Assembly: GCA_039808325.1 (NCBI GenBank)
Contig: JBDHSU010000195.1
Location: 1-5,103 of the forward strand
DNA length: 5,103 nt
DNA from: JAFKKS01 sp039808325
Lineage (GTDB): Bacteria > Pseudomonadota > Alphaproteobacteria > Rhizobiales > Xanthobacteraceae
Direction of reading: 5' to 3'
The notes beneath the pieces are model-generated. The model had not been told where the DNA came from. It saw nothing but the letters and a program-made list of their open reading frames with translations, and did no database searches. A program made the translations under genes and the position numbers. Positions 1 to 5,103 of the stretch are shown in pieces. Numbering within the stretch: position 1 is the first letter of the stretch; each line of letters starts with the position of its first letter.

Positions 1-49
1 TCAGGTCGCGGCGAGCTTGCCGGGGAAACGAACGGACATTCGCGCCCTC

Positions 50-131
50 TGGCGCTAAAGCGTTTTTCGGTGAGGGGGAAACCGGTTTTCGCAAAAGCAT
101 GCCCTCGGGGGCGACTCGGGGGATCATGCTC
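50..131. repeat. Degenerate palindromic intergenic element
   Basis: This non-coding stretch beyond the 3' end of ku has several self-complementary pieces. There is a 10-bp palindrome AAACCGGTTT at 79-88, an inverted pair AGCATG (96-101) / CATGCT (125-130), and an 8-bp direct repeat CTCGGGGG at 104-111 and 115-122. Read on the minus strand, the order GAGCATGATC, then GAAAACCGGTTTCC, then AAAACGCTTT resembles, from memory, the short mosaic intergenic elements scattered through Hyphomicrobiales genomes. No protein is encoded. The family assignment is inference and was not checked against a repeat database. Confidence 0.4.
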
Positions 132-183
132 GAGCAACAAGAAGAGAGGCGGATCTGATTTCTTCAGCACAAGCGAATAACGC

Positions 184-198
184 CCCGGTGCATCCGGG
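184..198 (-). terminator. Small hairpin downstream of ku, possible terminator
   Basis: CCCGG (184-188) and CCGGG (194-198) form a 5-bp GC stem around a 5-nt loop, 50 bp beyond the ku stop codon on the minus strand. No run of T follows, so it is not a classical intrinsic terminator. It is the only compact hairpin I could see just after ku. The rest of 132-248 shows nothing recognisable. Confidence 0.2.
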
Positions 199-248
199 AT
201 GAGACCGTGCCGTCCGCGGTTTTCGAAAGCGTTGCAATCGGCGCCCGG

Positions 249-1112
249 TCAAGCGGCGCGCCGTTGCCGCTTGGTTTTCGTTTTCCGGGAGCGTCGCGGG
301 GTGGAGCGTTTCTGACTCGCCGCGCTTTTCGGCGCCGGTTTCTTCAGGCTGTTCTTCAGGGCGTCCATCAGGTTGATAACGTTGCCGCGGTCGGGCGTCG
401 CCTCCGGCGCCGAGATGGCTTTTCCGGCCGCCTTGCGCTTGACCAGGGCCCGCAGCGCGCGTTCGTACTCGTCCTTGAATTTCGAGGGATCGAAATGCGC
501 CGATTTCGTCGTCAGGATATGCTCCGCGAGCTTCACCATGTCCTTGGTGATGCGTGGCGTCGCGATATCGTCGAAATAATCCTTCGCGTCCCGGATCTCA
601 TAAGGATAGCGGAGCCGCGTGCCGAGCAGCCCCTTTCCGAACGGCTCGATGGCGATGACGTGTTCGCGATTGGCCATGACGATCCGCGCCAACGCCACGC
701 GATTTTTGTTCTTCATCGCGTCGCGGATCACGGCGAAGGCGTCGAGGCCGTCTTTTCCCTGCGGCGCGATGTAGTAAGGCCGCTCGCGATAACGGTCGTC
801 GATTTCGTCTTTGGGAACGAACCGGTCGATATCGAGCGTGTGCGTGCTCTCGATTCGGATGGCATCCAGGTCATCCGCGCCGATCTCGACATACTTGCCT
901 TTGCTGATCTCGTAGCCCCGCGTCTTTTGATCCTGCTCGACGACGTCGCCGGTCTCCTCGTCGATCATCTGTTGGCGCAGCCGGTTCTTGGTCTTGGCGT
1001 TGATCTGGTGGAAGTGCGTCTTCTCCATGGCGGTCGACGCGGGGTAAATCGCCACGGGGCACGATACGAGCGAGAGCTTCAGGGTTCCCTTCCAATAAGG
1101 TCGCGCCGCCAT
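249..1112 (-). CDS. ku: Non-homologous end-joining protein Ku
   Basis: This is a bacterial Ku protein of 287 residues. Family members form a homodimeric ring that threads onto double-strand DNA ends and recruits the ligase LigD. The N-terminus (ARPYWKGTLKLSLVSCPVAIYPA) is the typical start of the Ku beta-barrel core. Further Ku-like stretches are FHQINAKTKNR (34-44), YYIAPQGKDGLDAFAVIRDAM (113-133), the AIEPFGKGLLGTRLRYP segment (154-170) and MVKLAEHIL (192-200). Residues 243-257 (GNVINLMDALKNSLK) match the conserved C-terminal segment thought to contact LigD. A Lys/Arg/Ser/Ala-rich tail (258-287) follows, as in many alphaproteobacterial Ku proteins. In-frame ATGs lie at 1124, 1118 and 1112. 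I chose 1112 because AGGA sits 5 nt upstream of it and the protein then begins MAARPYW, as family members do. No ligD is present here. The gene is probably co-transcribed with the DUF6496-type gene 56 bp upstream. Confidence 0.96.
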   Translation of the reverse strand: MAARPYWKGTLKLSLVSCPVAIYPASTAMEKTHFHQINAKTKNRLRQQMIDEETGDVVEQDQKTRGYEISKGKYVEIGADDLDAIRIESTHTLDIDRFVPKDEIDDRYRERPYYIAPQGKDGLDAFAVIRDAMKNKNRVALARIVMANREHVIAIEPFGKGLLGTRLRYPYEIRDAKDYFDDIATPRITKDMVKLAEHILTTKSAHFDPSKFKDEYERALRALVKRKAAGKAISAPEATPDRGNVINLMDALKNSLKKPAPKSAASQKRSTPRRSRKTKTKRQRRAA

Positions 1113-1121
1113 TCCCATCCT
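1113..1121 (-). promoter_or_regulatory. Ribosome binding site that decides the ku start
   Basis: On the minus strand the sequence reads ATGAGGATGGGAATG. AGGA (1121-1118) lies 5 nt before the third ATG (1112-1110). The two earlier ATGs at 1124 and 1118 have no Shine-Dalgarno at a usable distance; the nearest GGAG is about 18 nt upstream of the first. The Shine-Dalgarno therefore overlaps the upstream in-frame ATG codons. Confidence 0.65.
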
Positions 1122-1136
1122 CATGCGTTGCGCTGC

Positions 1137-1170
1137 AATGTTCTCCGCCTTTTAAATGTTCTCCGCCTTT
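1137..1170 (-). repeat. 16-bp near-tandem direct repeat in the ku leader
   Basis: The 16-mer AATGTTCTCCGCCTTT occurs at 1137-1152 and again at 1155-1170, separated by 2 bp. On the transcribed minus strand each copy reads AAAGGCGGAGAACATT and so carries a purine-rich GGCGGAG resembling a Shine-Dalgarno. The upstream copy overlaps the TAA stop codon of the DUF6496-type gene. No start codon sits at a usable distance after either copy, so they are probably not working ribosome sites for ku. A recent slippage-type duplication is the simplest explanation. Confidence 0.85.
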
Positions 1171-1357
1171 ACTTGCGCTTGGCGGGAACCTTCTTGCCTT
1201 TCTTGCGTGCCTCGGAAAGGCCGATGGCGATCGCCTGCTTGCGGCTTTTGACGGTTCCGCCTTTGCCGCCCTTGCCGCTTTTCAGCGTGCCTTTCTTACG
1301 CTTGTCCATTGCTCTTTCGACGTCCTTGGATGCCGATTTCGAGTATTTGCGAGCCAT
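1169..1357 (-). CDS. Small basic DUF6496-type protein
   Basis: This 62-residue, very basic protein has 23 Lys/Arg against 4 Asp/Glu. It begins MARKYSKSASKDVERAM, has a Gly/Lys-rich middle (GTLKSGKGGKGGTVKS, 23-38), and then SRKQAIAIGLSEARKKGKKVP (38-58). That arrangement matches the DUF6496 family, as I recall it: short proteins of unknown function common in proteobacteria. It has no signal peptide or membrane segment. The charge suggests nucleic-acid binding, which is inference only. The frame stays open to an ATG at 1426, but the ATG at 1357 is preferred. It has GAGGA 7 nt upstream, the family's conserved N-terminus starts there, and a stress promoter at 1438-1463 would place the transcript start near position 1430, too close for a start at 1426. 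The gene lies 56 bp ahead of ku in the same direction, so the two probably form an operon. Confidence 0.85.
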   Translation of the reverse strand: MARKYSKSASKDVERAMDKRKKGTLKSGKGGKGGTVKSRKQAIAIGLSEARKKGKKVPAKRK

Positions 1358-1437
1358 GATCGTATCCTCGGGGTTGTCGCGTCGTCGACACGACGGGCGC
1401 CGGCTTTCGCCGAAAACGATTTGCACAATGCGCTCTC

Positions 1438-1463
1438 AACGCACGGTACGTGCGCCGAGTTCC
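1438..1463 (-). promoter_or_regulatory. EcfG/RpoE2-type general stress promoter
   Basis: On the minus strand GGAAC (1463-1459) is followed by 17 nt and then CGTT (1441-1438). This exactly fits the promoter consensus of the alphaproteobacterial general-stress ECF sigma factor (GGAAC-N16/17-CGTT; EcfG, RpoE2 or SigT depending on genus). It lies about 80-105 bp upstream of the DUF6496-type start codon and points at the DUF6496-ku unit. Induction of NHEJ genes through this pathway has been reported in rhizobia, which makes the assignment plausible. It is a sequence match only. Confidence 0.68.
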
Positions 1464-1478
1464 GCGACGGACGAAAGC

Positions 1479-1501
1479 GGGCGCCGCAAGCGCCCTTGCG
1501 G
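1479..1501 (-). terminator. Overlapping hairpins after the GGDEF-EAL gene, possible terminator
   Basis: About 33 bp past the stop of the c-di-GMP gene, CCGCAAG (1484-1490) and CTTGCGG (1495-1501) form a perfect 7-bp stem with a 4-nt loop. A second, mutually exclusive 6-bp stem uses GGGCGC (1479-1484) and GCGCCC (1490-1495). No T-tract follows, so intrinsic termination is uncertain. The position, between the end of one leftward gene and the promoter of the next leftward unit, fits a terminator. Confidence 0.3.
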
Positions 1502-1533
1502 TCGTTGACGGGGCCGCGACGCTGCTGTCTTGG

Positions 1534-4407
1534 TCAGCTTGCGGCAGCGATGGGGGAGATTTCGCCGGCATCGGCGTCGTCCACGGGGCCGCGCGGAACG
1601 AGGTTGCGTTTCAACAGCTTGGGGATGTGCCGCGGCAGTGACGGCATGCCGAACAGGTAGCCTTGAACTTCGTTGCAGCCCTCCGCCCGCAGGCGCGCGA
1701 GCTGTTCCTCGGTCTCCACGCCCTCGGCCGTGGTCCGCATGCCGAGACTCCGGCTGAGGCCGATGATGGCGCGCACGATCAGGCTCGATTCGCCGGACGC
1801 CGCCACGTCGCGGACGAACGACTGGTCGATCTTGATCTTGTCGAAGGGGAAGCTGCGCAGATAGCTCAGCGACGAATAGCCGGTACCGAAATCGTCCATG
1901 GAGATGCGGATGCCCCGGTCGCGGAGCGCATGCAGGATCGCCAGCGTCGCGACGCTGTTGGTGAGCAGCACCGATTCCGTGATCTCGAGCTCGAGCCGCT
2001 GCGGCGACAGGCCGGCGGCCGAGAGCGCATCCGAGACGGTCTGGACGAGACCTGATCCCTTGAATTGTGCCGGCGATACGTTGACCGCCACCTTCACATG
2101 GTTCGGCCATTCGCTCGCCTGAGCGCAGGCGTGCTTGAGCACCCAGTCGCCGAGCTGGACGATAAGACCGATTTCTTCCGCGACCGGAATGAACTCCGAC
2201 GGCGGCACGAATCCGCGCGTCGGATGGCGCCAACGCAGGAGGGCCTCGAAGCCGCATACGCGATTGAGCTCAAGGTCGCAGATCGGCTGGTAGTAGAGAT
2301 CGAATTGGTCTTTCGCCAATGCCTCGCGCAGATCCAGCTCGAGCTTGCGGCGGGCTTGCAGGCGAGCATCCATTTCCGGCTCGAAGAAGCGCCACGTGCC
2401 GCGGCCGTCGCTCTTCGCCCGGTAGAGCGCGACGTCGGCGTTCTTGAGAAGCCGCTCGCAGGTGACCCCGTCGCCCGGCGCGACGGATATGCCAAGGCTT
2501 GCGCCGACCATGACGCGATGCTCGTCGATTTCGTAAGGCGCGCTCAGCGTCTCGACGACACGACGCGCGAGAAGGGCCGCGTCTTCCGGCGCGCCGATGC
2601 CGCATTGGACGATGGCGAACTCGTCGCCGCCAAGCCGCGCCACCGTATCGACCTCGCGCACGCAGGCTTGCAGGCGTTCGGAAACGGCGACAAGAAGCGC
2701 GTCGCCGACGGGATGGCCGAGCGTGTCGTTCACCTGCTTGAAATTATCGAGATCGACGCAGAGGACGGCGAGGCCGCTGCCGCGCCCGAGCTGCGTGACG
2801 GCTTGCTCAATGCGTTCGTTGAGGAGAACGCGATTGGGCAGGCGGGTCAGCGTGTCGTGCCGCGCCATGAAGACGATCTGCGCCTCCGCATGCCGGCGCT
2901 CCGTCACGTCCTCGTAAGTCGCGACCCATCCGCCGTCGGACGTATGCCGGTGCGCGATGGCGATGGCGCGCCCGTCGCTGAGGTCCTGGAAATGCGTTTC
3001 CGTCTCGCGTTGGTGCATCAGGGCCGACTGTTCGGCGAGGATGTCTTCGACGCGCTTCTCGCCATGATTGCCGGCCGCGACACTGAGCGCCACAATCTCC
3101 TCGAAAGACATGCCCGGCTGCACGTGCTCCGGCATGAGGTGGAAGATCTCGCAGAAGCGGCGGTTCACGACCTGCAGGCGATTTTCCGCGTCGTAGAGAC
3201 ACAGACCTTGCGACATGTTGTCGAGAGCCGCGTCGAGGCGAAGATTGGTTTCGGTCAATCGCGCCTCTTGTTCCTTCTGTACGGTGATGTCGCTGCAGAC
3301 GACGATGAAGCCGCCTTCCTGCGTCGTGCTGCGGCTCACGCGCAGCCAACGCCCGTCCGGCAATTCCACCTCTCCCGTCGACGAGTGGGAGGCCGGGCGG
3401 ATATTGACCGCCTTGCCGTTATTGGCCTTGGCCCAATCCGTGGCGGCGAATTCCGCCGCCATCGATCCGGACTGCAAGGCGTTGTCGGAGCCGCCAAGGA
3501 AGTCCGCCGCCTGAGAATTGGCGAGCGCGACCTGTCCGGCGGCATCGACCACCACGATGCCCTCGCGCGAGCTCTCGAGCGCGTCGGCGAGGCGCGCCTG
3601 CGCCGAGCGCCGCTGCGCGACCTCGCGATCCATCATCGTCTTGATGTTGTCGCGCATGGTGCTCATGGAGGAGAGCAGGGCGCCGAGTTCGTCGGCGCCG
3701 CCCCGCGGAATAATGCCGTCGAGCTTGCCGTGAGCGATCCTTTCGGCCACGGCCGAGGCCACCGCCACCGGCCCGATGATCCGCCGCGCCAGCAGCCAAG
3801 TGACGAGGGCGGACAGCATGATGGCGAGCGCCGTGCCGATCAGATTGAGATGCATATCGGAAGCCACCGCGGCGCGCGCGGACTGCCGATAGGTGAAGCC
3901 GTCGCCGGCGGTGTAATTGATGAGAAGATCGATCTGCTGGTCGATGACGGCGGCATAGTGGTCGAGCGTGTCCCACATCGACTTCGGGTCGCTGCTGTCG
4001 ATCAGCAGAAGCCGCAGGTTGTTCCATGCCGTCACCGCGCGCTGGACGTTGGAGGCGGCGTGGCTGGCGCGTTTCGATTGTGATCGCTCGGCGGCGATCG
4101 TGAGGTCGTCCGAAAGCGACTGATTGAGCGTGGTGATGCGCTGGTCGAGCTGCTGCCGCGCCGCCGGGTCGTCGGTGATCGATCGCCGTGCCAGGACCGA
4201 CTGCATCGTCGCGAAGTCGGCGGCGGCCGCGCGCGCGTAGTTGATCGACATCAGCGATTCGTCGAACGTCTTCGTGACCAGCCCGCCGGCACGCTTGATG
4301 CCCAAGGTCGCATAGCCGCCGAGCGCAGCGGTGATCACGCTCATGACGAGAAACGCGATCAGTATCCGGCTACGTATCGTTCCCCGAACTGCGGATCTAT
4401 GCGGAAT
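1534..4407 (-). CDS. Membrane sensor with HAMP-PAS-PAS-GGDEF-EAL (c-di-GMP cyclase/phosphodiesterase)
   Basis: The predicted protein has 957 residues and should make and/or degrade cyclic di-GMP at the inner membrane. In order: TM1 (about 15-37), a helical periplasmic sensor (38-186), TM2 (187-207), HAMP (about 209-258), PAS1 (about 275-375), PAS2 (about 388-503), GGDEF (510-680) and EAL (688-930). The cyclase site looks complete: metal-binding D552 in VDLDNFK, GGDEF at 593-597, and the inhibitory I-site R584-xx-D587 exactly five residues upstream. The phosphodiesterase site also looks complete: E721 of EAL, N776, E808, D838-D839 in MDDFGTGYSSL, K859, E895 and Q915. The protein may therefore be bifunctional, or one domain may regulate the other. 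The first ATG (4344) would cut TM1 in half and has no Shine-Dalgarno. The frame is open to a stop at 4447-4449 with no ATG, GTG or TTG, and an ATT at 4407-4405 sits 6 nt after AGGAG, restoring IRSRILIAFLVMSVITAAL. I therefore start at ATT; if only standard codons are accepted the CDS is 1534-4344 (936 aa). The ligand is unknown. Confidence 0.95.
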   Translation of the reverse strand: MPHRSAVRGTIRSRILIAFLVMSVITAALGGYATLGIKRAGGLVTKTFDESLMSINYARAAAADFATMQSVLARRSITDDPAARQQLDQRITTLNQSLSDDLTIAAERSQSKRASHAASNVQRAVTAWNNLRLLLIDSSDPKSMWDTLDHYAAVIDQQIDLLINYTAGDGFTYRQSARAAVASDMHLNLIGTALAIMLSALVTWLLARRIIGPVAVASAVAERIAHGKLDGIIPRGGADELGALLSSMSTMRDNIKTMMDREVAQRRSAQARLADALESSREGIVVVDAAGQVALANSQAADFLGGSDNALQSGSMAAEFAATDWAKANNGKAVNIRPASHSSTGEVELPDGRWLRVSRSTTQEGGFIVVCSDITVQKEQEARLTETNLRLDAALDNMSQGLCLYDAENRLQVVNRRFCEIFHLMPEHVQPGMSFEEIVALSVAAGNHGEKRVEDILAEQSALMHQRETETHFQDLSDGRAIAIAHRHTSDGGWVATYEDVTERRHAEAQIVFMARHDTLTRLPNRVLLNERIEQAVTQLGRGSGLAVLCVDLDNFKQVNDTLGHPVGDALLVAVSERLQACVREVDTVARLGGDEFAIVQCGIGAPEDAALLARRVVETLSAPYEIDEHRVMVGASLGISVAPGDGVTCERLLKNADVALYRAKSDGRGTWRFFEPEMDARLQARRKLELDLREALAKDQFDLYYQPICDLELNRVCGFEALLRWRHPTRGFVPPSEFIPVAEEIGLIVQLGDWVLKHACAQASEWPNHVKVAVNVSPAQFKGSGLVQTVSDALSAAGLSPQRLELEITESVLLTNSVATLAILHALRDRGIRISMDDFGTGYSSLSYLRSFPFDKIKIDQSFVRDVAASGESSLIVRAIIGLSRSLGMRTTAEGVETEEQLARLRAEGCNEVQGYLFGMPSLPRHIPKLLKRNLVPRGPVDDADAGEISPIAAAS

Positions 4408-4418
4408 CGTTAGCTCCT
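4405..4418 (-). promoter_or_regulatory. Shine-Dalgarno and ATT start codon of the GGDEF-EAL gene
   Basis: On the minus strand AGGAG (4418-4414) is followed by CTAACG and then ATT (4407-4405). The 6-nt spacing is ideal, and no ATG, GTG or TTG lies in frame between this point and the upstream stop. AUU is a rare but real initiator, known from infC and pcnB of E. coli. The call rests on spacing and on restoring the first membrane helix. Confidence 0.6.
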
Positions 4419-4441
4419 GGTCCCAGCGGCTGGTTGGGACC
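4419..4441 (-). promoter_or_regulatory. Leader hairpin abutting the Shine-Dalgarno of the GGDEF-EAL gene
   Basis: On the minus strand GGTCCCA (4441-4435) can pair perfectly with TGGGACC (4425-4419). The 7-bp stem extends to 9 bp with one mismatch around the short loop. The stem ends directly beside the AGGAG at 4418-4414. A second weak inverted pair, CGACG (4441-4445) / CGTCG (4453-4457), lies just upstream. The position suggests translational control or a protein operator, but no known riboswitch class is recognisable. Confidence 0.4.
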
Positions 4442-4539
4442 GACGATTACGCCGTCGAAGACGATTCCCGGACCCAAGGCCCACCTTAGGCGGAAGCAAG
4501 TTAAGGTCACCTTGTCGCGGCGGAGCATTATTTAAGTCG

Positions 4540-4555
4540 TTAACGCGCTCTTAAC
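4540..4555. promoter_or_regulatory. CtrA-type binding site in the divergent intergenic region
   Basis: TTAA (4540-4543), then 7 nt, then TTAAC (4551-4555) matches the alphaproteobacterial CtrA consensus TTAA-N7-TTAAC. A G at 4539 makes it symmetric, so both strands read the consensus. Another TTAA half-site lies at 4532-4535. The site is 71 bp before the cupredoxin start and 133 bp before the ATT start of the c-di-GMP gene, so it could serve either. CtrA governs cell-cycle and motility genes in this class. In the rest of 4408-4625 I see one 11-bp inverted repeat, AAGGT-C-ACCTT (4503-4513), and no clear sigma-70 promoter. Confidence 0.55.
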
Positions 4556-4625
4556 TGCTCGGACGGACCCTCCGGGCGGGCCGGTTGCAGCCGGGCGTTG
4601 CGGACGCAGTGGCAGGAGGACTTCG

Positions 4626-4991
4626 ATGAGACGGCCAAGCAGAGCGGCTCCCTGGAGGCGCTTGGCGCGGACGAGCGCGCTCGTTTTTGGTTTCGGACTA
4701 GCCGGCGCCCTGGTCGGCGCGGCGCTCGCGGCGACGACGTTCAAGGTGACGCAGCGCGGAAGGGCCTTTCAGCCATCCGAGATCTCCGTCAAGCAGGGCG
4801 ATACCGTTCAGTTCATCAATGATGACGGAGACCTGCTGCACCACGCCTATCTCAACTCGGACAAGTTCAGCTTCGATACGGGTGACCAGGAGCCAGGCTC
4901 GAAATCCGATGTCGTCTTTTCGAAAAAAGGCGACTTCACGGTGCTGTGCGGCATACACCCCAAGATGAAACTGGTGGTGCACGTCAACTAG
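4626..4991 (+). CDS. Exported small cupredoxin (amicyanin/plastocyanin-like)
   Basis: The 121-residue precursor has a basic N-region (MRRPSRAAPWRRLAR), a hydrophobic core (about 17-33) and a likely signal-peptidase cleavage after ALA at 35, leaving a mature domain of about 86 residues in the periplasm. The mature part is a single type-1 copper fold: FQPSEISVKQGDTVQFIND (48-66), a His region LLHHAYL (70-76), and the C-terminal loop C108-x2-H111-x2-M114 (LCGIHPKM). That Cys-His-Met spacing is the one found in amicyanin. The fourth ligand should be H72, with H73 in the place often held by Asn. Such proteins carry single electrons between periplasmic redox partners; the partner here is unknown and no methylamine or oxidase genes are adjacent. 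The start is supported by AGGAGGA (4614-4620) 5 nt before the ATG. The gene is divergent from the c-di-GMP gene. Confidence 0.9.
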   Translation: MRRPSRAAPWRRLARTSALVFGFGLAGALVGAALAATTFKVTQRGRAFQPSEISVKQGDTVQFINDDGDLLHHAYLNSDKFSFDTGDQEPGSKSDVVFSKKGDFTVLCGIHPKMKLVVHVN

Positions 4992-5024
4992 AGACTCGGT
5001 CGTTCGCGCGACGCGTCTGGCCCC

Positions 5025-5076
5025 TCGATCACGATGATTTTGGATCGAATCGATCCAAAATCATGAACGTGATCGA
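5025..5076. repeat. Long two-part hairpin behind the cupredoxin gene
   Basis: An inner pair of perfect 15-nt arms (ATGATTTTGGATCGA at 5034-5048, complement at 5050-5064) is separated by one base. An outer pair of perfect 9-nt arms (TCGATCACG at 5025-5033, CGTGATCGA at 5068-5076) flanks it, with a 3-nt bulge GAA at 5065-5067. The element begins 33 bp after the cupredoxin stop and could end transcription from either side, although no T-tract follows. Its near symmetry and the sequence after it (GAGCGGGATGCGGG at 5090-5103, cut by the window end) suggest a dispersed intergenic repeat of Hyphomicrobiales type. That family assignment is from memory. Confidence 0.7.
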
Positions 5077-5103
5077 TTCTCATAACTTGGAGCGGGATGC
5101 GGG

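Noticed and set aside
1..39. TCA at the left edge as the stop of a minus-strand gene
   Set aside because: The frame has another stop at 55-57, leaving only about a dozen codons after the ATG at 37-39, with no support for a real gene.
1358..1426. Longer N-terminus for the DUF6496-type gene (ATG at 1426)
   Set aside because: There is no Shine-Dalgarno, it begins almost at the predicted transcript start, and the extra residues precede the family's usual MARKYSK beginning.
207..1508. 433-codon open frame on the plus strand
   Set aside because: It runs antisense through ku, the DUF6496-type gene and their promoter, and its Arg/Leu-rich translation resembles no family. It is the usual by-product of GC-rich coding on the opposite strand.
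1436..2257. 273-codon open frame on the minus strand
   Set aside because: It is an alternate frame of the EAL-domain coding sequence, Arg/Pro-rich and without a recognisable fold.
2065..4083. 672-codon open frame on the plus strand
   Set aside because: It lies wholly antisense to the GGDEF-EAL gene, whose domains and active-site residues are unmistakable. The antisense translation is Arg/Asp/Ala-rich with no recognisable domain.
4414..4457. c-di-GMP riboswitch in the leader of the GGDEF-EAL gene
   Set aside because: The leader has only short hairpins and lacks the multi-helix core and conserved GNRA-type features of GEMM riboswitches.
4532..4744. 70-codon open frame on the minus strand upstream of the c-di-GMP gene
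   Set aside because: It overlaps the signal-peptide region of the cupredoxin and its promoter antisense; composition and position mark it as a shadow frame.

Overview
This is GC-rich chromosomal DNA that looks alphaproteobacterial, most likely Hyphomicrobiales (Rhizobiales). The grounds are a bacterial Ku gene preceded by a small DUF6496-type gene, a promoter matching the alphaproteobacterial general-stress sigma factor EcfG, a symmetric CtrA-type site (TTAA-N7-TTAAC), and palindromic intergenic elements at both ends of a kind common in rhizobial genomes. The genus cannot be fixed from the sequence. From memory, the right-hand element resembles repeats seen in Methylocystis/Methylosinus-type genomes; this is unverified.

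Layout. Positions 1-248 are non-coding and hold a degenerate palindromic intergenic element plus a small hairpin behind ku. Positions 249-1463 form a leftward stress/DNA-repair unit: EcfG-like promoter (1438-1463), a very basic 62-aa DUF6496-type protein (1169-1357), a 16-bp direct repeat in the leader, and ku (249-1112). Positions 1534-4407 are one large leftward gene for a membrane sensor with HAMP, two PAS domains, GGDEF and EAL. It appears to begin at a rare ATT codon behind a strong Shine-Dalgarno sequence. Positions 4408-4625 are a divergent intergenic region with a leader hairpin and the CtrA-like site. Positions 4626-4991 encode, rightward, a small exported cupredoxin. Positions 4992-5103 contain a long hairpin and the start of another intergenic repeat.

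How the genes relate. DUF6496 and ku probably share one stress-induced transcript; Ku would hold broken DNA ends for a LigD ligase encoded elsewhere. The c-di-GMP gene is monocistronic and divergent from the cupredoxin. The shared upstream region could tie either gene to the CtrA cell-cycle/motility regulon, but nothing here links their biochemistry. No new multi-gene system was found. The most notable points are the ATT start with its leader hairpin, the EcfG promoter on the NHEJ operon, and the CtrA site.
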